Shown here one piece after another: positions 25,140 through 34,400 of a DNA stretch of 64,000 nt. The stretch is from Rheinheimera aquimaris (GTDB lineage: Bacteria > Pseudomonadota > Gammaproteobacteria > Enterobacterales > Alteromonadaceae). Each line of letters begins with the position of its first letter. Position 1 is the stretch's first letter. The stretch is taken from the NCBI RefSeq assembly GCF_020531985.1, contig NZ_JAJAVQ010000002.1:124001-188000 (forward strand). Direction: 5' to 3'. The position numbers were made by a program, and so were the translations under genes. Under the pieces are notes generated by a model. It worked only from the letters and a program-made list of their open reading frames with translations, was not told where the DNA came from and did no database searches.

Positions 25140-27557
25140 TTACTGCTGTCTTAATACCATGGCAGGCTTACGCCCTGCAACCTGCCAGGCCAGCGCGGCG
25201 ACAGTGCACCAACAGATGGCAAAGGCAGCCGCCGCGGCCAGCAGGTACCAGAGCGGGTTTTGACTGATACGGACACTAAACGCGCTGAGCCAGTTGTTTA
25301 ATATCCAGTATGTTGCAGGAATGGCCAGCATGCTGCTGATTGCCATCAGCTGCAGATATTCACTGGCCAGCAGATTAACCAGGTTGAAGCGGCCTGCGCC
25401 CAGTACTTTACGCATGGCAACTTCACGTGAACGTTGCTCTGCGCTGAAGGCTGCCAGGCCAAATAAGCCGATACAGGTTAGTGCAATGGCCAGGCTGGCA
25501 AAAATAGCGATCACTTTGCTCTGACGTCTCTGGTTATGGTACATGGCGTTGTAATCATCGTTTAACCAGCTCAGCCTCAGATCCTGCCGTTGTAGCCGAT
25601 CTGCCAGCAACTGCTGCACTTTGCTTTGAGTGCCAACGGCAAATTCAGGCTGTAAGTCCAGTATAATGTTGCTGTAGGTCATAGGCGAGCGACCACAAAT
25701 CAGTATCAGCGGCTCGGCCTGTTTCAAAGCTGAGCCGACCTGAATATCGGCTACCACGCCGACAACTGTCATACGCAGTACAGGTTCATCACCGGGCAGC
25801 AACCATTGCTGACCTATCACATCGTTCAGGTTAGTTACGCCGGCTTTTTTTGCTAATGAAGCCGTGATGATGACTGAGGCGGTAGCATGGTCGTCATGCG
25901 TCTGATACCAATCACTTTGATAGTTCTCGCTGAAATCACGGCCAGCTAACACAGTTAGGCCTGCTGCTTCAGCAACATTAAAACCGACACCTATCTGTGA
26001 TACCGGCGGCAAGGTATTGTCCTGCGTCTGACCAGGTAGCTGGATATCCATCGCCTGGGACACCGTTTCAGTAAGCTGCATATCCAGCATAGACACCGCA
26101 TTGACACCGTCCAGCTTGGCCAGGCTTTGCAGTAAATCCTGGTTACCGGCCCAGAATAAATGCTGATTATTTATGCCTTTAATTAATAACCGACTGTCGC
26201 GAAGATAACCGGTAGGCTGATTTTGTAGCAGTTGCAGTTGTTGCTGCAACACTATACTGGCCACCAATAGTCCGACGGTAATAGCGCCCTGCAATACCAG
26301 CAAGCCTTTGCGTAGCCAGATAGCTGTATTACCGCGCTGAAAATCGCCACTTAATACTTTTTTGGCATCAAAAGCAGAAATAAACACAGCCGGGTAGGTG
26401 CCAGCCAGACAGCCAACCACCAATACACTACTAACTAAAATTACACCAAAGTTGCCAGCATAGTGTAGCTCAAGTGGACGGTTAACCAGCTGATTAAACT
26501 GAGGTAAAGCCAGCTCTACGGCAACGGCCGCCAGTAAGCCGGCGCAAACAGCTATCAGCAGCGATTCCAGCATAAACTGCAAAAATAACTGGCTGCGACT
26601 GGCGCCTAAGGCTTTACGAACACCGACTTCCTTTGCCCGCATACCAGCGCGTGCTGTACTCATATTAATAAAGTTGATGGCAGCAATCAGCAGTAATAAT
26701 GCCGCCAGCAGCAGGCAAATACGTACCGTACTGGCTGAACCATTCACCTTGAACTCATAAGCTAATGCCGAATGCAGATGAATGTCGGTGAGGGCTCGCA
26801 GTTCCAGTCTACTCATTTGCTGACCGTCATATGCTTGCTGGTTCAGTGTGGATGTAAGTTGGTTAAGCAGAGTAGTTTTATCAATATCATCCGGCAGATG
26901 AATATAGCTGTATACGTTGTTCATCCTTATGCTGGCGGCGGCTGCGCTGTCACTGATACGGCGTAACGAACCTGCCTGAAGATGGCTTTGCTGCGGTAAG
27001 CGGAATACGGCTGTTACGGTATAGCGCTGATCGCCCAACTGAAACTGCCGGTTGATAATATCAGTACCGCCAAACAAGCGTTGCGCTTCATGCTCAGCCA
27101 GCGCAATCTGGTTTGGCTGTGCCAAAGTTGCAGCAAGATCGCCTTGTAGCACCTCAATGGTAAAAAATTCTGTGATGTTACTGTCAACTGAGAGTGGCCA
27201 TTCCAGCGACAGTTGCTGGCTGTTTTCTGCCAGCCGCAGAGGTGGTGCTCCTGTGCTGAAACGTGTCACCTGAATACGATCATCATAATTTTGCAGCACG
27301 GCTTTCATTGCCGGGCTTGATACCGGAAAGCGCTGATTCATTGAAGCAAAATGCTGTTCCAAGCGATAAGTATGGGTTGCATCGGGGTGCATTTTATCAA
27401 AACCCAGCTCATAGCTGGCATACAACAAAATCAGCAGCGCCGAAGCCAGGCCAGCCGTTAAGCCCATTAAATTCAGTGCTAAATGGGTTTTATGCCTGAG
27501 CACTGCGCGCGCACCGGTAGTAAGATAATTACCCAACATGGTCAGTGAGTTACGCAT
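25140..27557 (-). CDS. MacB/FtsX-type ABC transporter permease
   Basis: The ATG at 27557, with GGAGG seven bases upstream, gives 805 residues; the frame is open for 26 more codons upstream but lacks a ribosome site there. It has the duplicated FtsX architecture: helix 1 near 27-48, a large periplasmic MacB-PCD domain (about 50-255), three helices (about 260-370) with NFINMSTARAGMRAKEVGVRKALGA, a second helix and periplasmic domain, and three final helices including AAFSAEQRSREVAMRKVLGAG. Both copies of the E-V-x-x-RKxLGA coupling motif are intact. Its start overlaps the ATPase gene by eight bases. It acts with the ATPase and HlyD-type adaptor as a mechanotransmission exporter or extractor; cargo unknown. 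Confidence 0.9.
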   Translation of the reverse strand: MRNSLTMLGNYLTTGARAVLRHKTHLALNLMGLTAGLASALLILLYASYELGFDKMHPDATHTYRLEQHFASMNQRFPVSSPAMKAVLQNYDDRIQVTRFSTGAPPLRLAENSQQLSLEWPLSVDSNITEFFTIEVLQGDLAATLAQPNQIALAEHEAQRLFGGTDIINRQFQLGDQRYTVTAVFRLPQQSHLQAGSLRRISDSAAAASIRMNNVYSYIHLPDDIDKTTLLNQLTSTLNQQAYDGQQMSRLELRALTDIHLHSALAYEFKVNGSASTVRICLLLAALLLLIAAINFINMSTARAGMRAKEVGVRKALGASRSQLFLQFMLESLLIAVCAGLLAAVAVELALPQFNQLVNRPLELHYAGNFGVILVSSVLVVGCLAGTYPAVFISAFDAKKVLSGDFQRGNTAIWLRKGLLVLQGAITVGLLVASIVLQQQLQLLQNQPTGYLRDSRLLIKGINNQHLFWAGNQDLLQSLAKLDGVNAVSMLDMQLTETVSQAMDIQLPGQTQDNTLPPVSQIGVGFNVAEAAGLTVLAGRDFSENYQSDWYQTHDDHATASVIITASLAKKAGVTNLNDVIGQQWLLPGDEPVLRMTVVGVVADIQVGSALKQAEPLILICGRSPMTYSNIILDLQPEFAVGTQSKVQQLLADRLQRQDLRLSWLNDDYNAMYHNQRRQSKVIAIFASLAIALTCIGLFGLAAFSAEQRSREVAMRKVLGAGRFNLVNLLASEYLQLMAISSMLAIPATYWILNNWLSAFSVRISQNPLWYLLAAAAAFAICWCTVAALAWQVAGRKPAMVLRQQ

Positions 27558-28239
27558 ATTTTGCCTCCAGTGCACGCTCGGTAATGATCTGACCATCCAG
27601 CATCCGTACAATGCGGCTGGCGTAGCGCGACTCATGCTCGGAATGCGTCACCATGACTACCGTGGTGCCTTCGCGGTTTAACTGGCGCAGCATCTGCATT
27701 ACTTCTTCACTGTTCTTCGAATCGAGATTACCGGTAGGTTCGTCTGCTAATATCAGTGCCGGGTTAATTACCAGAGCCCTGGCGACAGCCACCCGCTGTT
27801 GCTGACCGCCGGATAACTGCAGTGGTAAGTGATCAGCGCGATGGTCGATCTGCATGCGTTGTAAAATCGCTTCGACCCGTTGTCTACGCTCGCCGGCGGC
27901 TACCCCCTGATATTGCAGCGGCAGCTCAACATTCTGAAATACTGTCAGTTCGTCGATTAGGTTAAAGCTCTGAAACACAAAGCCAAGTTTGGTTTTACGC
28001 AGCTGCGCCAGTTGTTTTTCACTGTAGTTGGCAATATCCGTGCCCTCGAACAGATAGGCGCCTGAGGTGGGGCTGTCCAGCATGCCCAGGATACTGAGCA
28101 AGGTAGACTTGCCGCAGCCGGAAGGTCCCATAATGGCAACGAAATCGCCCTGTTCAATATGCAAATCTATCTGATTAAGCGCTGTAGTTTCCAGTTCAGC
28201 GGTGCGAAACACCCGGTTTAATTGTTGTAAACGGATCAT
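27550..28239 (-). CDS. ABC transporter ATPase, MacB/LolD type
   Basis: A 229-residue ATPase with Walker A GPSGCGKST (about 38-46), Q-loop VFQSFNLIDELTV, signature LSGGQQQRVAVARAL, Walker B LILADEPTGNLDS, and H-loop VVMVTHSEHESRYA. The spacing is that of the LolD/MacB subgroup, whose permeases are FtsX-like. The next gene downstream is such a permease, overlapping by eight bases, and the adaptor gene lies just upstream, so the order is adaptor, ATPase, permease. AGGA stands five to six bases before the ATG. Confidence 0.93.
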   Translation of the reverse strand: MIRLQQLNRVFRTAELETTALNQIDLHIEQGDFVAIMGPSGCGKSTLLSILGMLDSPTSGAYLFEGTDIANYSEKQLAQLRKTKLGFVFQSFNLIDELTVFQNVELPLQYQGVAAGERRQRVEAILQRMQIDHRADHLPLQLSGGQQQRVAVARALVINPALILADEPTGNLDSKNSEEVMQMLRQLNREGTTVVMVTHSEHESRYASRIVRMLDGQIITERALEAKYA

Positions 28240-28249
28240 ATTGCAGTCC

Positions 28250-29500
28250 TTATTGTTGTAATTGAATAGTATCGGCTTCGGCGAAATCGCGATAGCCGGA
28301 AATGATCACCTGATCACCGGCTTGCAAGCCGCTGATAATCTCAACCTGATTGGCACTTTGCCTGCCAAGCGTCACGGTTTGCTTGTGAGCCACAGCGGTA
28401 TTGCTGTCCAGCACATACACATACTGGCCCGCGCTATCGGCCAGATATGCCCCACGTGGCAACACCAGCGCGTCTTGTTGCTGTGCATCCAGTTTCAGTG
28501 TCAGGTTTACGGATTGGCCCCGGGTCACGTTATGCTCGCCCGGCAGGGTAAACTCAAGCTGGAACTGGTTGTTGACTACCCGGCTATCAATGCGGCTGAC
28601 AACAAGGTCAAGCGGCTGCTGATTCAGCTGTGCAGTGGCTTGCATGCCAATAGCGACCCGGCTTAAATAAAATTCATCAACACTGGCTACCAGCTTGTAT
28701 TGCCCGGGGATATCGATTTGGCCCATACGGCTACCCGGCGCGCGGGACTCACCGGCTTCGACGTTAAACTCGCTCAAATAGCCGCTAACCGGCGCTTTAA
28801 CCAGCAGGTTCTGCACGTTCTGCCTTGCAAACTCCAGGTTCTTTGTCAGCATAGCTACGCTGTCGCCGAGCTGGCTTAGTTGCTGCTGGCGAATCGCTTC
28901 TTCCTGCTGTTGCTGCTGCTGTGTCAGCAGTAGGCGCTGCTGTTGATACTGCAGATCCTGCTGCAGGTTCAGTAAATGCTCTTTGGCCAGTACACCCGTT
29001 TTTACCAGTGGCTCACTTTGTGCCAGATTGCGGCTGAGCGTTGCAATTTGATGCTCGATATCCAGCACGTCCCGTTTCAGGTTCAGCCGGTTGGTTTCTA
29101 TTGTCATCTGGGTGTTGCGCAGAAAGTTCATTTGTTCGGTTACCTGAGCTTCGCGGCTGATTAAATCCAGCTGCAGCGCGGTATTGCTTAGTTTCACCAG
29201 GGGTTGGCCCTGCGTGACAAACTGACCTTGCTCTGCCAGCTTTTCCTCTACCCGGCCGCCTTCAATCACGTCGAGAAACACCGTCTGCTGCGGCAGGATG
29301 TTGGCGCGAAGTGCAATGCTTTCCTGCAGGTTCTGTTGCTGTACTATGGCGGTACTGACCGAACTAAGCGGCAATAATACAGAGGTACGGGCACTGGCCT
29401 GCCAGTTCATGCCAAGCCAGGCAATGATTGCTACCGTAACGAGCAGTACCGCGGGTTTGGTCAGGCGATGCCTGGCAGAGGGGGCAATTTTCTTATCCAT
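28250..29500 (-). CDS. HlyD/MacA-type periplasmic adaptor
   Basis: The ATG at 29500 (416 residues) has GGAG eight bases upstream; an in-frame ATG at 29524 would add eight residues but lies at the predicted sigma-54 transcript start. One N-terminal membrane helix (about 18-35, AVLLVTVAIIAWLGMNW) anchors it. There are two lipoyl-like halves (VIEGGRVEEKLAEQGQFVTQG and LVKAPVSGYLSEFNVEAGE) around a long coiled coil of about 140 residues rich in glutamine, and a beta-barrel domain with NVTRGQSVNLTLKL. It couples the MacB-like permease to an outer-membrane exit duct. First gene of a three-gene operon behind a -24/-12 promoter. Confidence 0.9.
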   Translation of the reverse strand: MDKKIAPSARHRLTKPAVLLVTVAIIAWLGMNWQASARTSVLLPLSSVSTAIVQQQNLQESIALRANILPQQTVFLDVIEGGRVEEKLAEQGQFVTQGQPLVKLSNTALQLDLISREAQVTEQMNFLRNTQMTIETNRLNLKRDVLDIEHQIATLSRNLAQSEPLVKTGVLAKEHLLNLQQDLQYQQQRLLLTQQQQQQEEAIRQQQLSQLGDSVAMLTKNLEFARQNVQNLLVKAPVSGYLSEFNVEAGESRAPGSRMGQIDIPGQYKLVASVDEFYLSRVAIGMQATAQLNQQPLDLVVSRIDSRVVNNQFQLEFTLPGEHNVTRGQSVNLTLKLDAQQQDALVLPRGAYLADSAGQYVYVLDSNTAVAHKQTVTLGRQSANQVEIISGLQAGDQVIISGYRDFAEADTIQLQQ

Positions 29501-29537
29501 ATTGTGAGCTCCTGCAATAGTCATATCTGCAACTAAC

Positions 29538-29552
29538 GCAATCAGCGTGCCG
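29538..29552 (-). promoter_or_regulatory. Sigma-54 (-24/-12) promoter of the ABC exporter operon
   Basis: On the minus strand CGGCACGCTGATTGC matches the RpoN consensus TGGCACG-N4-TTGC in all but the first base, with GG and GC exactly ten bases apart. The predicted start is near 29526, about 26 bases before the adaptor ATG at 29500. The divergent gene encodes an NtrC-type activator. Confidence 0.75.
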
Positions 29553-29603
29553 GATTTTTATTTGTTTAAATTCAAATATTTATATTTTGTCGAGGCCGGG
29601 AGG

Positions 29604-29642
29604 TGTCCGCTGGCGGTACAACAGGGTGTCCATTAACGGACA
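29604..29642. promoter_or_regulatory. Two inverted-repeat sites, candidate enhancer for the NtrC-type regulator
   Basis: TGTCCgctggcGGTACA (29604-29620) and TGTCCattaacGGACA (29627-29642) share the TGTCC...GG(t)ACA pattern. They lie about 23 bp apart start to start and about 80-115 bp upstream of the predicted sigma-54 transcript start, the normal place for an enhancer. Binding by the regulator at 29736 is inferred. Confidence 0.55.
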
Positions 29643-29735
29643 GTGTTAAAAGCCGGTAACTTGTTGGATTTAAAAGCTTGTTGCCTCGTCGCGTGGTTTT
29701 CGGTAGGGTGCTGCAATACACGCGGGGATTAAAGC

Positions 29736-31100
29736 ATGAAGCAGCCACTTAGCGTGCTGGTACTGGATGACAACCAGGATATCCTCACCGCCAGCCGTAT
29801 TTTCCTGAAACAGCATTTTGCCAGTGTCGTGACTTTGCATGAACCGGCATTGTTAATCAGCACTCTGGCCAGTCAGACATTTGATCTGCTGTTGCTCGAT
29901 ATGAATTTCAGCCGTGATACGCAAAGCGGTGAAGAAGGGCTGTTTTATTTAAAGCAGGCACTGGCAGCGCAGCCCACGCTGAAAGTCGTGATGATGACAG
30001 CCTATGCTGCGCTGCCCCTGGCTGTGAGAGCGATGCAACTGGGCGCGGCGAGCTTTCTTGCCAAACCCTGGCAAAATGAGCAACTGCTTGACACGCTGTG
30101 TCAGGCATCACAGCACAGGCCTGCTACGCAGGCGCCGGTCCGCGCTGCGCCAGACTCAGACAGCACACCCTTACTCGGAGATAGTCCGGCAATGCAGCAG
30201 GTGCTGCGCACCATTGAGAAGGTGGCGCCGACACAAGCCAATGTGCTGCTGTTGGGGGAAAGTGGTACCGGTAAAGCCTTGGTTGCACAGGCGATACATC
30301 AGGCATCTGCCCGTGCTGGTGCGCCTTTGGTGACGGTTGATATGGGCAGTCTCAGTGACAGCCTGCTTGAGAGTGAATTGTTTGGTCACAAAAAAGGCGC
30401 TTTTACCGATGCCAAAGCCGATTACAATGGCCGTTTTGTCCAGGCCAGTGGTGGCACCCTGTTTCTCGATGAGCTGGCGAACCTTGGTTTGCCGCAGCAA
30501 GCGAAACTGCTCACCGCACTGCAGCAGCGCACTGTGGTGCCGGTAGGTGGCAGCCAGAGTATTGCCATAGATATCCGGCTGATTTGTGCTACCAACGACA
30601 ACCTGCACCAGGCGGTGACGCAGGGACGATTCCGGCAAGACTTGCTGTACCGGATCAATACGGTAGAAATTGTGTTGCCGCCGCTGCGGGAGCGTCAGCA
30701 GGACATACCGTTGCTGCTGAACTGGTATTTGCACAAATTCAGCGAACATTATCAGCGTGAGGGACTGAAAATCAGCCTGGCAGATTTACGTTATCTGCAG
30801 CACTACGACTGGCCGGGGAATGTCCGGCAACTGGCGCATACGGTAGAGCGTGCTGTAGTGCTGGCAGATAACAATACGCTGGATTTCAGCCAGTCAGACA
30901 GCGCCTTATCTGCAACTGCTACGACATCGGGGCCAACTGATGCAGCTGATACAGCGGCTGATTTTATGCTGGAGTTTGTTGAAGAGAAAACCATCCGTCA
31001 GGCGCTGCAATACTATCAGGGTAACGTCAGTCAGGCAGCCAAAGCTCTGGGGCTGACCCGCGGAGCGCTATACAGGCGGTTGGAAAAATATGGTCTCTAA
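29736..31100 (+). CDS. NtrC-family sigma-54-dependent response regulator
   Basis: A 454-residue regulator. The receiver domain (1-120) has the acidic pair D11-D12, phospho-acceptor D55, T88 and K110. The AAA+ domain (about 143-375) has Walker A GESGTGKA (174-181), the sigma-54 contact loop GAFTDA (221-226), Walker B GGTLFLDELANL, and the sensor motif DIRLICATN. The C-terminal Fis-type helix-turn-helix (about 425-454) reads GNVSQAAKALGLTRGALYRRLEKYG. It should activate the divergent ABC exporter operon through the -24/-12 promoter at 29538-29552. The kinase gene overlaps its end by 11 bases. Confidence 0.94.
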   Translation: MKQPLSVLVLDDNQDILTASRIFLKQHFASVVTLHEPALLISTLASQTFDLLLLDMNFSRDTQSGEEGLFYLKQALAAQPTLKVVMMTAYAALPLAVRAMQLGAASFLAKPWQNEQLLDTLCQASQHRPATQAPVRAAPDSDSTPLLGDSPAMQQVLRTIEKVAPTQANVLLLGESGTGKALVAQAIHQASARAGAPLVTVDMGSLSDSLLESELFGHKKGAFTDAKADYNGRFVQASGGTLFLDELANLGLPQQAKLLTALQQRTVVPVGGSQSIAIDIRLICATNDNLHQAVTQGRFRQDLLYRINTVEIVLPPLRERQQDIPLLLNWYLHKFSEHYQREGLKISLADLRYLQHYDWPGNVRQLAHTVERAVVLADNNTLDFSQSDSALSATATTSGPTDAADTAADFMLEFVEEKTIRQALQYYQGNVSQAAKALGLTRGALYRRLEKYGL

Positions 31101-32409
31101 TCTGCGTTTGCCACTTTTACTGCTGAGCTTCACTGTGCTGCTGGTGCTGGCTTGCCTGCAATGGCAACAAGGGCCGTCTGCCCTGGCAGTCACAATAACG
31201 CTTGCTGCATCGCTTGCTGCTGTAATGATCTGGCAGTTGGGTCGGGTACAGCAACGCCACGCAGCGTTGGTGCTGAAGGCTCTGATCAATCAGGATACCT
31301 CGCTGACATTAGTAGGGCAGCCGCAGCTCAGCGCTCTGCTGGCTGATGCCCAACAGCAGCTTAGCCGCAGCCGGCAGCAGGCTGAGGCGCGGGCTCAATA
31401 TCTGCAAACGCTGCTTAGCCAGCTGGATGTTGCAGTATTGGAGTTCAGTTCGGATAATTGCCTGTTACAAGCTAACCCGGCTGCTGCGCGGTTGTTGTCG
31501 GGGCAGCAATATACTGAACTGCAGCAAGGCCGGGTCAACAGTACAGATTTGCAGGCGCTTATCAGCAGGTTGCAAGCGACAACAGGACATTATCAGGGCC
31601 AGCTACAATGGACGCAGCCTGGCTACACTGACCGGCTGGCCGTTAGCATAGTGTGCACCAGGTTGCAGGGCCAGGTTCGTAAACTGGTTACATTGCAAAG
31701 TATTAATCAGGCATTGTTACAGCAAGAAGTGCAGGCATACCAGCAAATGACACGGGTGCTGACACACGAAATTGCCAACTCAGTGACACCGATGGCGTCG
31801 CTGGCGCAAAGTTGTCTGCATATTCTGCCGCAGGCTGGTCATGTACTGAGCACGGATGAACATGCCGATTTAGCAGAAGCTATGGCGACGATAGACCGCA
31901 GAGGTCAGCATCTTTCCACCTTTATTCTGTCATTTAAACAGCTTAGTCAACCGGTGAAAGCCAGCTTACAGTTAACGGATCTGGTTACCATCATCAACAA
32001 CTGCTTAGCGTTACAGCGGTCCGCGCTTGCCCGGCACAATATTCAGCTGAAGCTTGCACTGCCCGACCAGGCTAAGCTGTGGCTGGATGAAGCATTAACC
32101 GAGCAGGTCCTTATCAACCTGCTGCAAAACGCGCTGGATGCGCTGCAGCAAACCACCGACAGGCAATTAGACATCTCATTACGGCAACACCGCCAACATG
32201 GCTGGCAACTGGATATTTGCGATAATGGGCCGGGGATCAGTGAGCAGGTTGCCAAACAGATATTTATTCCGTTTTTTACCACTAAAACACAGGGGTCAGG
32301 TATTGGCTTAAGTTTGTCGCGGGCTTTGCTGCAGGCTCAGGATGCGCAGCTGCAGTATGTGCCGGGCGCAGCGCCCGGCTGTTGCTTCAGAATAACATTT
32401 AAAACGTAG
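31090..32409 (+). CDS. Sensor histidine kinase (NtrB/AtoS-like class)
   Basis: A 439-residue kinase with two N-terminal helices (about 5-22 and 32-50) separated by only about ten residues, so there is almost no periplasmic sensor loop. A PAS-like region follows (about 103-200). The dimerisation helix has H226 in TRVLTHEIANSVTPMASL, the H-E-I-x-N form seen in kinases that pair with NtrC-type regulators. The catalytic domain shows NLLQNALDAL, CDNGPGIS and TQGSGIGLSLSRALL. With so little outside the membrane, the signal is probably sensed within the membrane or cytosol. Encoded with an 11-base overlap after its regulator. Confidence 0.9.
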   Translation: MVSNLRLPLLLLSFTVLLVLACLQWQQGPSALAVTITLAASLAAVMIWQLGRVQQRHAALVLKALINQDTSLTLVGQPQLSALLADAQQQLSRSRQQAEARAQYLQTLLSQLDVAVLEFSSDNCLLQANPAAARLLSGQQYTELQQGRVNSTDLQALISRLQATTGHYQGQLQWTQPGYTDRLAVSIVCTRLQGQVRKLVTLQSINQALLQQEVQAYQQMTRVLTHEIANSVTPMASLAQSCLHILPQAGHVLSTDEHADLAEAMATIDRRGQHLSTFILSFKQLSQPVKASLQLTDLVTIINNCLALQRSALARHNIQLKLALPDQAKLWLDEALTEQVLINLLQNALDALQQTTDRQLDISLRQHRQHGWQLDICDNGPGISEQVAKQIFIPFFTTKTQGSGIGLSLSRALLQAQDAQLQYVPGAAPGCCFRITFKT

Positions 32410-32432
32410 CGTCAGGTAACTAACGGCGAGGG

Positions 32433-34235
32433 CTAGTCAGAGGCTTTGCTTAGCTTCTTCTCCAGTTTCTCAATTTTTTCCTGGGCCTGCTCACGGTAGC
32501 GGGTTAAGCGCTCAATGGTGGCTGCAGCGTTATCTTTAACAAAGCTAACCTGCTGTTCAAGTTGAGCTTTTTGTTTCTGGAATTTATCTTTCTCCAGCTG
32601 CAGATCGGCAACCAGATCGCGTTGCTGCTGCAATTCTTCCCGCAGCTGACGGATAACTTCACGTTGCTCCGCCTGATGATTAGCGGTGATGGCACTTTGC
32701 TCTTTCAGCATAGCGTTATTGGCTTTGAGCTGTTCGAGCGTTGCCTGTATATCCTGTGAATCGTCGATATCGGCGGTGTGTTGCGCTTTTTCCATTGCAT
32801 CAAGCTGTTCCTGCGCTTTAAATGCATTATCACGCTGCACATCGGCTTCACGCCGGCTGTGATCCAGCTCTTTATTCAGTTCGCTCAGTTGTTTGCTAAG
32901 CGCTTCCAGCTCTTTTTCCTGCCGCGAAATGGTTTCTTCCGCTTGCTGATTCAATGCATTTTGTTCAGCAGGTACCTGCTCTGCTACTTCATTCTGCTGC
33001 TGCAAGGCTTGCTCAAGCTTTGCCAGCGCATCATCCCGCTCTGCTGTCAGTTCTTCAGTTAACTGTTTTGTTTGTTCCAGTTGCTGTTGCACGGCGTCGA
33101 TTTCAGCCGTCAGCCTGGCTTCTACTTCAGCGATTGCCTGCTGATCAACAACGGTAACCGGTTCGCCGCCTGACTGGGCTTTTTGCGCCTGTTCCAACTG
33201 GGCTTGTAAGCGTTTATTCAGTGCTACTGCCTGTGTTTCAGTTTTGGTGGCCTGTTGCAGCTTAGACTCAAATTCACTCAGCATGGCTTCAAGCTCAGTA
33301 ACATCGTGGTCACGGGTTTGTAAGTCCTGCTGAGCCTTTTTGCTTTCCTGACGCGCTTTGTCGAGTTCCGCTTTAATGCTGGCTTCAGCTTGCTGTAATG
33401 CCTGTATTTGTTGCTCAGCCTGCTCAGCTAACTTTGCTTTTTGCTGCAGAGGTTCTAATTCCTGCTCTGCCGCAGCAAGTTCAGCCTGTAGCTGCTGCAG
33501 TTTTTGTTGATTCAGCTGCTGTTCGTTCTGCAACTGTTCTTCCAGCTCATCCTGTGCTTGTTGCGCTGCAATCAGTTTCAGCTGGAGTTGCTCGGCTTCA
33601 GCTTTCGCTTCATTCAGCTGGTTCTTGGCATCTGTGGCCTGCTGAGTGGCTGTTTCCAGTGCTTTTTCCAGTTGGGTCAGTTTGGTTTTACTGTCAGTGA
33701 CTTCCTGGTCAGCCAATGCCAGTTCAGACTTTAACTGCTCAAGTTCGGTAGTATAGGTCTCAAGCTTGGCTTGCTGGTCGCGGTTTTGCGTCTGAACCTG
33801 ATCCCGCTCGCTGACCAGGCTGGCATATTTCTCTGCCTGCGTTGAAAGCTGTTGTTGTTGCTGCTGTAAACTGGTTTCCAGCTCGGCTTTGCGCTGTTGC
33901 AGTTGCTCCAGCTCCAGTTGCAGCTCTCGGTTATGTTCTGCTGCCAGCACTTCAGCCTGCATCGCTTGTTGCAGCTGCTGATTTAGCTGATCTGTTAGCT
34001 TTTTCGCATGTTGCTCAGATTCACGCTGAAAGGCAGTGACAAAGTCTTCACTAAAAAAACTGTCTGTACTGGCGGGGGCAGGAGCTCTGTTTGCTTGTTC
34101 GTTACGCCATTTTTGATAATGCACGACCAGGCTGGCCTGTGCACCGGGCACTTTAGAAATTAAATAATCTAATGAAACAGGTTTGCCTGTTTTGTGCAAT
34201 TCATCACAGATCTTCTTAACTTCACTATATTGCAT
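32433..34235 (-). CDS. KfrA-like DNA-binding coiled-coil protein
   Basis: A 600-residue protein. The first about 55 residues (VKKICDELHKTGKPVSLDYLISKVPGAQASLVVHYQKWRNE, shown here in parts: a helix, K-P-S-L-D-Y-L, then S-x-V-x-x-x-x-x-W) fit the KfrA_N DNA-binding domain. From about residue 70 to the end the sequence is a near-continuous coiled coil rich in Q, E, L and K. Plasmid KfrA proteins of this build bind their own promoter and help partition. Here it is chromosomal in context, next to topoisomerase III and near a ParA gene. A nucleoid-organising or structural role is plausible; function not proven. Confidence 0.75.
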   Translation of the reverse strand: MQYSEVKKICDELHKTGKPVSLDYLISKVPGAQASLVVHYQKWRNEQANRAPAPASTDSFFSEDFVTAFQRESEQHAKKLTDQLNQQLQQAMQAEVLAAEHNRELQLELEQLQQRKAELETSLQQQQQQLSTQAEKYASLVSERDQVQTQNRDQQAKLETYTTELEQLKSELALADQEVTDSKTKLTQLEKALETATQQATDAKNQLNEAKAEAEQLQLKLIAAQQAQDELEEQLQNEQQLNQQKLQQLQAELAAAEQELEPLQQKAKLAEQAEQQIQALQQAEASIKAELDKARQESKKAQQDLQTRDHDVTELEAMLSEFESKLQQATKTETQAVALNKRLQAQLEQAQKAQSGGEPVTVVDQQAIAEVEARLTAEIDAVQQQLEQTKQLTEELTAERDDALAKLEQALQQQNEVAEQVPAEQNALNQQAEETISRQEKELEALSKQLSELNKELDHSRREADVQRDNAFKAQEQLDAMEKAQHTADIDDSQDIQATLEQLKANNAMLKEQSAITANHQAEQREVIRQLREELQQQRDLVADLQLEKDKFQKQKAQLEQQVSFVKDNAAATIERLTRYREQAQEKIEKLEKKLSKASD

Positions 34236-34400
34236 TGCTATTTATCCAACTGACCGGGTGGAATGACTGTCAAATACAGAGTACTACTACGCCCTCATTC
34301 TAAGCACTTTTTTATTAAAACCAAATTTTAATTACATTTTCTTTGCAACCCGCTATCTTGCCGCCTAATATACTGTATATAAAAACAGTTTGGTGCCGCT

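Noticed and set aside
27558..27635. N-terminal extension of the ABC permease
   Set aside because: The 26 extra codons overlap the ATPase gene and lack a ribosome site; GGAGG points to the ATG at 27557.
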